DNA of 64,000 nt from Amarobacillus sp046328225 (GTDB lineage Bacteria > Chloroflexota > Dehalococcoidia > Tepidiformales > Tepidiformaceae), in the NCBI GenBank assembly GCA_046328225.1, contig JAXLWZ010000003.1, positions 1 through 64,000 on the forward strand. Reading direction: 5' to 3'. The position numbers and the translations under genes were made by a program. This document shows, piece by piece, positions 58,354 through 64,000 of this stretch. The notes beneath the pieces were generated by a model. That model was given only the letters and a program-made list of their open reading frames with translations, made no database searches and was not told where the DNA came from. Each line of letters opens with the position of its first letter. Position 1 is the stretch's first letter.

Positions 58354-58717
58354 GGCGGCGCAGCTCGCGGCGGAAGGCGATGCCGCCGCCGGGCCCTTCG
58401 CCATGAAGCGGCCGGAGGCCCATGCGGCACCAGAAGTAGACGGCCAGCCCGAGATTGGGCGGCGCCCAGGCGGTCAGCGCGTCCCAGGGCCCGGCTTCGG
58501 CGGCTTCGCGAACGAGGCGGGCGGCTTCGGAACCAAGGCCGTAGCCGCGCGCGGGCTCATCGATGCAGAGGGCCGCGACGTGCAGCTCGCGACCGTTGGA
58601 TTCGAGGCGGACCTGGCCGGCGGGCGTGCCATCGGCGAGGCGGACGATACGCAGCGTGCCGTCGCCGGCGTCCTCGATGCGCGCCCGGGCACCGGCGAGC
58701 GGCAACGGGACGTTCAT
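58331..58717 (-). CDS. Small GNAT-family acetyltransferase
   Basis: 128 residues, single GNAT domain; the acetyl-CoA loop is A-R-G-Y-G-L-G-S-E, with Y-F-W-C-R-M-G-L-R near the end. ATG 58717 overlaps the helicase stop (ATGA), so the pair is coupled. The target is unknown. Confidence 0.78.
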   Translation of the reverse strand: MNVPLPLAGARARIEDAGDGTLRIVRLADGTPAGQVRLESNGRELHVAALCIDEPARGYGLGSEAARLVREAAEAGPWDALTAWAPPNLGLAVYFWCRMGLRPLHGEGPGGGIAFRRELRRPTRPLAP

Positions 58718-61461
58718 TCGAGCCATTCGCGGACGCGTTCGGCGACGACGGGCGAGGCGGCGCGGATTCGCGTGCACCCGGGCAGGGCATCGACGAAGGC
58801 GCGGCCGTAGCGCTTTTCGGTGAGCCGGCGATCGAGGACGGCGACGACGCCGCGGTCCTGGCGGTCGCGAATGAGGCGGCCGAAGCCCTGGCGGAAGCGC
58901 AGGATGGCGGAGGGGAGCGAGAACTCCTCGAAGGGGTTGGCGTACTGTTCGCCGCGGGCGCGCTGGACCGGGTCGGTGGGTACGGCGAAGGGCAGCCGGA
59001 CGATGATGAGCTGGGAGAGGGCATCGCCGCGGATGTCGACGCCTTCCCAGAAGCTCTGGGCGCCGAGGACGACGCTGCGCGGGTTCGCGCGGAGGTTGTC
59101 GGTGAGGTGGCGGGGGTCGCCATCGATGCCCTGGGCGAAGACGTTGATGCCGGCGGCTTCGAGTTCGGGGCGAATGAGCGCGGCGACGGCCTGCAGGGCA
59201 GCGTGCGAGGTGAACAGCGCGAGCGTGCGGCCCTCGGCGGCGGTGACGAGGCGGGTGATGACGGGCGCGACGGCCTCGTTGAAGGCGCGGTCGGAGGGTT
59301 CGGGGACATCGGTGATGGCGGCGAGCAGGGTCGAGGCTTCGTAGTCGAAGGGGGAGCCGAGCTGCAGGGTGCGCGGCGTTTCGAGGCCGATGCGCTTCGC
59401 GGCGTATTCCATGCTGCCGTTGGCGGCGAGGGTGGCGCTCGTGGCGACGACGGTGCGGCGCTTTTCGAAGAGCTCGGCCCAGAGCCGGGGGCCGACATCG
59501 AGGGGGGCGGTGTTCACGGAGGCGGAACCATCGCGTTCGCGGGCGAGCCAGGTGACGGAGCCGCCGTCGCCATCGCCCTGGAGGAGGATGTGGAGGAGCG
59601 AACGGAGGTCCTCCACTTTGCGGCGGGCGGTATCGACCTCGCCGGCGATGGCGTCGGGCTCCTCGGTGGTGGCGCCGGTGGCGACGAGCTGGGACGCGGC
59701 CTCGGCGCGGGCGTTTACCTCGGCGAGGGCACGGTCGAGGGCGGCCCAGGCGGTGGCGGCGGTGGACCAGCCGGGCCGGGCGCGAAGGGCGGCATCGAGG
59801 ACGATGCGGTCGTCGTCGGTGCCGCGGGGGACGAAGGCCGCGAAGGCTTCGAAGGTGGCGGGCACGAGCTTCGCGGCGGTGGCGACGGCGGTCTCAAGCG
59901 CGGCCGCGGCCATGGTGACGCCGCCTTCGGGGAACTGCTTCAGGAGGGTGACGACGCCGCCCTCGCGCTGGTCGCGCTGTCGCGGGCGATGGAGGCCCTC
60001 GAGCGCTTCGGCGAGCAGGCGGCGGCTGGCGCTGCCGCCGAACTGGCGGGTGGCCTGGTCCTCGAGGTTGTGGGCTTCATCGATGATGAGGTGGTCGAAG
60101 GCAGGGAGGACGGAGCCCCCGGCGGCGACATCGGCGAGCAACAGGGCGTGATTGACGACGATGAGGTGGGCAGCCTCACCGGCTTTGCGGGCGCGCTGGA
60201 GGAAGCACTTGCCTTCGCGCACCCACACGGGCTGCTTCGCGAGGCAATCGGTGTCCTGGGCGCTGAATCGCTGCCAGGTGATGAAGTCGTTGCGGTCGAG
60301 GCTGAGTTCGCTGCGGTCGCCGGTCTCGGTTTCGGGGAGCCAGAGAAGCATGCGGGTGGCGAGCTGGGCGAAGTCGGGATCGCCGAGGTTCGCCATGTAG
60401 CTCGACATCCAGCGGCGGACGCAGAGGTAGTTCTGGCGGCCCTTGAGGAGGGAGGCGCGAAGGTCTGACTCCTCGGCGATTTCGCCGGCGGCGACGAGGA
60501 TGCGCCGAAGGGCGGGAATGTCCTTGCGGATGAGCTGTTCCTGGAGAGCGATGGTGTTCGTGGAGATGACGACGCGTTCGCCGTTGCGGAGGGCGTGCAT
60601 GGCGGCGGGGAGGAGGTAGGCGAGGGACTTGCCGACGCCAGTGCCGGCTTCGATGAGCCAGTGACCGCCTTCGGCCATGGCACGGCGAACGGCCTCGGCC
60701 ATGCGCTCCTGCTCGGCGCGGGCTTCGAAGCCATCGAAGGCGCGCGGCGCGGCGGCAAGCGCGCGGTCGAGTTCGCCACGAATGACGAACTGGCGGGGTT
60801 CGCGCTTCTGCAGCGGTTCGAGCGCGGGGGCGGGACGAACGCTCGGGAGGCTGCGTTCGCCCTGGGGGATGCCTTCCCAGGAGCGCCCGGCGATGAGCTC
60901 GGCGACGACGGGGTCGTGCATGGAGATGAGGCGCGCCATCTGCAGGCGGGTGTCCTCGGGGATGGCGGCGGCGCGGGCGAGGAGCGCGGCGAACACGGCG
61001 GCGGCGGTGCGCGCATCGGGGAGGGCGCGATGGTAGGTGCCGGCTTCGACGCCGAGGTGCGCGGCGAGCTCTTCGAGGTTGCGTGGCTGGCGTTCGGGAA
61101 TGAGGTGCCGGGAGAGGACGACGGTATCGACCTGGGGAACGCCGTCGAGGGTGATGCCCTCGCGGCGGAGGTGGCCGAGGTCGAAGCGGATGTTCTGGCC
61201 GACGATGGGGCCCTCGCCGATGAAGCCCCGCAGCTCGCCGACGAGCTCTTCGATGCGGGGGGCGAGGGCGACGTCGTCGTCGGTGATGCCGGTGAGGTGG
61301 GCGACGAAGGGCGGGATGGCCCGCCCGGGGTTCACGAGCCGCTCGTAGGTGGCGAGCACGGCGCCGGACTCATCGAAGCGGACGGCGCCGATCTCGGTGA
61401 CGCGGTCGTCCTCGGCGAGGCCGGTGGTCTCGAGGTCGAGGGAGACGAAGGTGCGAGTCAC
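58714..61461 (-). CDS. dinG: DnaQ-DinG type exonuclease-helicase
   Basis: 915 residues. An N-terminal DEDDh exonuclease (S-L-D-L-E-T-T-G at 7-14, H-x-A-x-x-D near 150) is fused to an XPD/DinG helicase: I-E-A-G-T-G-V-G-K-S Walker A, I-I-D-E-A-H-N-L DEAH box and a C-terminal Q-x-x-G-R-x-x-R-like box (R-F-R-Q-G-F-G-R-L-I-R). This fusion is the Bacillus/Staphylococcus DinG form. Four Cys after the DEAH side (C-L-A-K, K-C-F-L and upstream) are fewer than in FeS helicases. GTG 61461, with a palindrome just upstream. Confidence 0.93.
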   Translation of the reverse strand: MTRTFVSLDLETTGLAEDDRVTEIGAVRFDESGAVLATYERLVNPGRAIPPFVAHLTGITDDDVALAPRIEELVGELRGFIGEGPIVGQNIRFDLGHLRREGITLDGVPQVDTVVLSRHLIPERQPRNLEELAAHLGVEAGTYHRALPDARTAAAVFAALLARAAAIPEDTRLQMARLISMHDPVVAELIAGRSWEGIPQGERSLPSVRPAPALEPLQKREPRQFVIRGELDRALAAAPRAFDGFEARAEQERMAEAVRRAMAEGGHWLIEAGTGVGKSLAYLLPAAMHALRNGERVVISTNTIALQEQLIRKDIPALRRILVAAGEIAEESDLRASLLKGRQNYLCVRRWMSSYMANLGDPDFAQLATRMLLWLPETETGDRSELSLDRNDFITWQRFSAQDTDCLAKQPVWVREGKCFLQRARKAGEAAHLIVVNHALLLADVAAGGSVLPAFDHLIIDEAHNLEDQATRQFGGSASRRLLAEALEGLHRPRQRDQREGGVVTLLKQFPEGGVTMAAAALETAVATAAKLVPATFEAFAAFVPRGTDDDRIVLDAALRARPGWSTAATAWAALDRALAEVNARAEAASQLVATGATTEEPDAIAGEVDTARRKVEDLRSLLHILLQGDGDGGSVTWLARERDGSASVNTAPLDVGPRLWAELFEKRRTVVATSATLAANGSMEYAAKRIGLETPRTLQLGSPFDYEASTLLAAITDVPEPSDRAFNEAVAPVITRLVTAAEGRTLALFTSHAALQAVAALIRPELEAAGINVFAQGIDGDPRHLTDNLRANPRSVVLGAQSFWEGVDIRGDALSQLIIVRLPFAVPTDPVQRARGEQYANPFEEFSLPSAILRFRQGFGRLIRDRQDRGVVAVLDRRLTEKRYGRAFVDALPGCTRIRAASPVVAERVREWLE

Positions 61462-61464
61462 GGT

Positions 61465-61476
61465 ACGAACATTCGT
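61465..61476. promoter_or_regulatory. Palindrome upstream of dinG
   Basis: ACGAA-CA-TTCGT, perfect apart from the central CA, 3 bases before the GTG start codon. Gram-positive LexA boxes are CGAAC-N4-GTTCG, to which this is only half similar. Confidence 0.4.
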
Positions 61477-61590
61477 GCGAAGCCGGGTTGCGGTCCACCC
61501 CCGCGCGTGATCGTGGGCGGAGGTGGCCGGGGAGCAGTGTCGGCCAGTGCCGCGCCACCGGCTGTCGCGGCGCCGGTGCGGGGGCGGGAT

Positions 61591-62505
61591 TTAGCGGCGA
61601 AAGCTTTCGAGGGTGCGGCGGATGCCGTCGTCGAAGGTGACTTCGGGCTGCCAGCCGAGCACTTCGCGGGCGCGGGTGGTATCGAGCCAGAAGGCGCGCA
61701 CATCGCCCACGCGCGGCGGGCCGAAGCGGGGCTCGGCGCTGATGCCGGCGGCGGCCGTGAGCGCGGCATAGATGGTGTTCACGGAAGTGCCTTCGCCGAC
61801 GCCGATGTTGAGGGTTTCGCCGGCGCCGCGGGTGAGCGCAAGGACATTGGCGCGAGCGATATCGCCCACGTAGATGTAGTCCTTGAGCTGTTCGCCGTCG
61901 CCATCGATGGTGCAGGGTTCGCCGGCGAGGAGCCGGCCGGTGAAGATGGCGACGACGCCGGCCTCGCCGTGGGGGTCCTGGCGGGGGCCAAAGGCGTTGG
62001 AGTAGCGAAGGATGGTGAATTTGAGGCCTTCGGTGCGGCCCTTGAGGGCGATGTAGAGCTCGCCGACGAGCTTGGACATGCCGTAGTTGGAGACGGGCCG
62101 CAGGGGATGGCTCTCGGGGATGGGGAGGGCGTCGGGGTTGCCGTAGACGGTGCCGCCGGAGGCCGAGTAGATGAGCTTGCGGACGCCGTGGCGCACGCAG
62201 AGGTCGGCGATGCGGGCGGTGCCGCCGCCGTTGACTTCGAGGTCGTGGACGATATCGCCGCTGCTGAGCTTGACGCTGGCCTGGGCGGCGTGATGGTTGA
62301 CGACTTCGGGCTGGAAGCTGGCGAAGAGGCGCTCGGTCTGCGCGGAGTGGATATCGGCTTCGTGGAGGACGGCGCCTTCAGGGACGTTGGCGCGGCGGCC
62401 GGTGGCGAGGTTATCGATGACGTGGACTTCGTGGCCTTCGGCCAGGTAGGCCTCGACGACGTGGGAGCCAATGAAGCCGGCTCCGCCGGTAACGAGGATG
62501 CGCAT
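61591..62505 (-). CDS. NAD-dependent sugar-nucleotide epimerase (GalE-like)
   Basis: 304 residues, extended SDR. T-G-G-A-G-F-I-G (7-14), S-A-S-G-G-T-V-Y-G and Y-G-M-S-K catalytic motif, then R-Y-S-N-A-F-G-P-R and D-G-D-G-E-Q-L-K-D-Y-I-Y-V. It could be UDP-glucose 4-epimerase or a related uronate epimerase. AAAGGGG precedes ATG 62505. It is 26 kb from the polysaccharide locus but may feed it. Confidence 0.88.
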   Translation of the reverse strand: MRILVTGGAGFIGSHVVEAYLAEGHEVHVIDNLATGRRANVPEGAVLHEADIHSAQTERLFASFQPEVVNHHAAQASVKLSSGDIVHDLEVNGGGTARIADLCVRHGVRKLIYSASGGTVYGNPDALPIPESHPLRPVSNYGMSKLVGELYIALKGRTEGLKFTILRYSNAFGPRQDPHGEAGVVAIFTGRLLAGEPCTIDGDGEQLKDYIYVGDIARANVLALTRGAGETLNIGVGEGTSVNTIYAALTAAAGISAEPRFGPPRVGDVRAFWLDTTRAREVLGWQPEVTFDDGIRRTLESFRR

Positions 62506-62624
62506 CGAGTACCCCTTTCGAACGGCCCTTCGAACAAGAGGATACGGGGGCAGGGGGAAGAAGGAAGGGAAGGATCGGTGTAAACGGCCTTACGGATCCG
62601 TCAGCGGCCGGCCGGGACACGGCG

Positions 62625-62650
62625 GCGCCCCGGGGGTGAGCCCGGGGCGC
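62625..62650 (-). terminator. Hairpin after the cyclic-nucleotide-binding gene
   Basis: Perfect 10-bp stem GCGCCCCGGG / CCCGGGGCGC with a 6-base loop, 20 bases past the minus-strand stop; no U-run. Confidence 0.5.
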
Positions 62651-62671
62651 GGCGTATGTGCGCGATTGGGA

Positions 62672-63091
62672 CTAGCTGTGCGAGAGCTTCTCGTCGAGTT
62701 CGCGCACGCGGGCGCTGAGCACGGAGAGCATCTCGACGGCGAGGTCGGGGTTGTTGCGGAGCTCGGCGAGGAAGTCGGAGCGCATGAGGGCGATGCACTC
62801 GACGTTGCTATCGGCCTTCACGGTGGCGCTGCGGCGGTGGTTATCGAGGAGGGCCATTTCGCCGAAGAAGCCGCCATCGCGGACCTTGGCGATTTCGGTG
62901 CCGCCGCGGGTGACGGAGACGGTGCCGTTGGTGACGAGGAAGAAGCCGACTCCCTCTTCGCCTTCCTTGAAGATGGTGTCGCCGGCCTGGAAGTTGCGGT
63001 GGCGGGCGAACTTTTCGATGCGTTCGAGGGACTTCTTGGGGAGATCGCGGAACATCGGGACCGCGGCGAGCGCGTCCATGGTGGCGGTCAT
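62672..63091 (-). CDS. Stand-alone cyclic-nucleotide-binding domain protein
   Basis: 139 residues: one cNMP-binding barrel with G-D-T-I-F-K-E-G-E-E-G at about 38-48 and the phosphate cassette F-G-E-M-A-L-L-D-N-H-R-R-S-A-T at 75-89, where Arg86 or Arg87 would contact the phosphate. No DNA-binding domain follows, so it is not a full CRP. AAAGGAAA precedes ATG 63091. Confidence 0.88.
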   Translation of the reverse strand: MTATMDALAAVPMFRDLPKKSLERIEKFARHRNFQAGDTIFKEGEEGVGFFLVTNGTVSVTRGGTEIAKVRDGGFFGEMALLDNHRRSATVKADSNVECIALMRSDFLAELRNNPDLAVEMLSVLSARVRELDEKLSHS

Positions 63092-63185
63092 GGCGGTGAT
63101 TTCCTTTCGGGTTGTTTCAGTTTCAACTATGCAGCCCGGCCGTTCGTGGGCCGGATGATAGGCAGGTGGACGGCGCGCGGCAAGC

Positions 63186-63809
63186 TCAGTCGCGGCAGAT
63201 GGCGAGAATGGCGGCGCGGGCCTGGGGGATGCCCACGACTTCGGTGTTGATGGTGAGGTCGTAGTTCTCGGGGGTTTCGTGGTCGAGCTTGTAGAAGCGG
63301 CGGAAGTAGTCGGCGCGGGCGCGGTCGGATTCGGTGACGCTGCGGGCGGCTTCGGCGCCGGTGACGCTTTCGTTCTTGGCGATGCGGGCGACGCGGGTCT
63401 CTTCGGGGGCGGTGACCATGACGCGGAGGAGGCCGGCGTGGCCGGCGAGGGGGATGCTGGCGCCGTGAGCGACGATGACGACGTCGCCGGCGGCGGCGGT
63501 CTCCTTGATGACGTCGACGATGAGCTGCTCCCAGTGGGGCTCTTCGGAGGGGACGATGGTGGGGATTTCGGCGGCGCCATAGAGGCCGCCGGTGTTGGCG
63601 CGGCCGAGGTTTTCGAGGATGCGGCTGATGAGGCCCTTGCGCGCTTCGACCTTGCCGAGGGTCTCGGTGGAGACGCCGGCGGCCTCGGAGGCTTTCTGGA
63701 TGATCTCGGCGTCGACGTAGCGGAAGCCGAGGTCGGTCGCGAGGGCGTGGCCGAGATCTTCTCCGCCGGCGCCGAGCGTCCTGGATATGGCGATGATGTT
63801 GTACTTCAT
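63186..63809 (-). CDS. Cytidylate kinase-like protein
   Basis: 207 residues. P-loop-like N-terminus I-A-I-S-R-T-L-G-A-G-G-E-D-L-G at 5-19 and Y-V-D-A-E-I-I near 29-35 place it in the cytidylate-kinase-like group (AAA family 33 type), which is distinct from Cmk. A D-H-E-T-P-E-N-Y-D-L-T-I-N-T segment near the end is typical. The natural substrate is unknown. AGGGAGT precedes ATG 63809. Confidence 0.82.
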   Translation of the reverse strand: MKYNIIAISRTLGAGGEDLGHALATDLGFRYVDAEIIQKASEAAGVSTETLGKVEARKGLISRILENLGRANTGGLYGAAEIPTIVPSEEPHWEQLIVDVIKETAAAGDVVIVAHGASIPLAGHAGLLRVMVTAPEETRVARIAKNESVTGAEAARSVTESDRARADYFRRFYKLDHETPENYDLTINTEVVGIPQARAAILAICRD

Positions 63810-63958
63810 GGGGACTCCCTGGGGACTGATTTGGGGCCGCTCAGTTGTACACCGGCGGGGCAGCGCGCGGCGAGGGAAGTGGTTGCACGATCGAGTGCGC
63901 GGGGACACACTCGCGCGGCGCGCGGGGAGGGTTGTGCTCGCGGGCGAAGGAGGGTGGC

Positions 63959-64000
63959 ATGGCGGAGTCGTTCAATTTCCAGGCGATGGTTTCGCTGCCG
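63959..64000 (+). CDS. Start of an unidentified gene, cut by window edge
   Basis: ATG 63959 with a strong AAGGAGG site 6 bases upstream and 14 codons (M-A-E-S-F-N-F-Q-A-M-V-S-L-P) before the window ends. Too short to identify. The 149 bases between it and the divergent kinase-like gene show no recognised element. Confidence 0.55.
   Translation, partial: MAESFNFQAMVSLP

Overview
The window is chromosomal DNA of a high-GC bacterium with a densely packed gene set on both strands. I find no insertion sequence, prophage or CRISPR array, and no gap above 300 bases without a protein or RNA gene. Several traits point to the Chloroflexota. EF-Tu carries RGITIAIAHVEYET and SAPDGPMP-like variants that I associate with that phylum. 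Secreted lipoproteins have long Thr/Pro-rich tails. There is a fused actinobacterial-type FO synthase for coenzyme F420 together with LLM and PPOX flavoproteins. The polysaccharide locus lacks an outer-membrane exporter, as expected for a single-membrane cell. A thermophilic or Dehalococcoidia-related lineage is possible but is only inference.

Layout. 1-7 kb: coaE (cut by the edge), apt, a MarR regulator, then a block handling the by-products of S-adenosylmethionine: mtnA, mtnP, a PfkB sugar/nucleoside kinase, a GNAT and ahcY. 7-10 kb: secreted nuclease, DUF169 protein, Thr/Pro-rich lipoprotein, zinc-ribbon membrane protein, HxlR regulator. 10.5-17 kb: FO synthase, a cupin-SDR pair, a P-type cation ATPase. 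17-20 kb: tRNA-Thr, tRNA-Tyr, tRNA-Thr, tuf, rpmG, secE, nusG. 20.3-26 kb: an inositol-1-phosphate synthase with an added N-terminal helix-turn-helix, small membrane proteins, purL. 26-36.4 kb: an exopolysaccharide locus (surface protein, tyrosine kinase, initiating sugar transferase, two glycosyltransferases, GDP-fucose synthesis, flippase, polymerase). 36.4-47 kb: a SufR-like regulator, a phosphoesterase, an LLM oxidoreductase, a PAS/metallo-beta-lactamase pair, hydrolase, methyltransferase, malQ, peroxiredoxin, glutathione peroxidase, enoyl-CoA hydratase-like protein, tRNA-Val. 47-64 kb: RidA-like protein, rho, a LysM-M23 peptidase behind a probable cyclic-di-AMP riboswitch, TlpA-like thioredoxin, a two-component pair, purM, F420/FMN-binding proteins, PPK2, a DnaQ-DinG helicase, an epimerase, a cyclic-nucleotide-binding protein, a cytidylate-kinase-like protein and the first codons of one more gene.

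Three cross-cutting signals stand out. First, many genes that head transcription units have a -10-like hexamer (TANNNT or close) exactly 6 or 7 bases before the start codon with no Shine-Dalgarno, which is the layout of leaderless mRNAs; genes inside operons have ordinary ribosome binding sites or ATGA/GTGA overlaps. Second, two families of 7-base tandem repeats (CGAGGYT and GTTCCCR) begin at or directly after stop codons. Third, the ino1 gene combines a DNA-binding-like domain in its own product, a leaderless promoter and a perfect palindrome next to that promoter.

All calls come from reading the sequence by eye; no database search or folding program was run.
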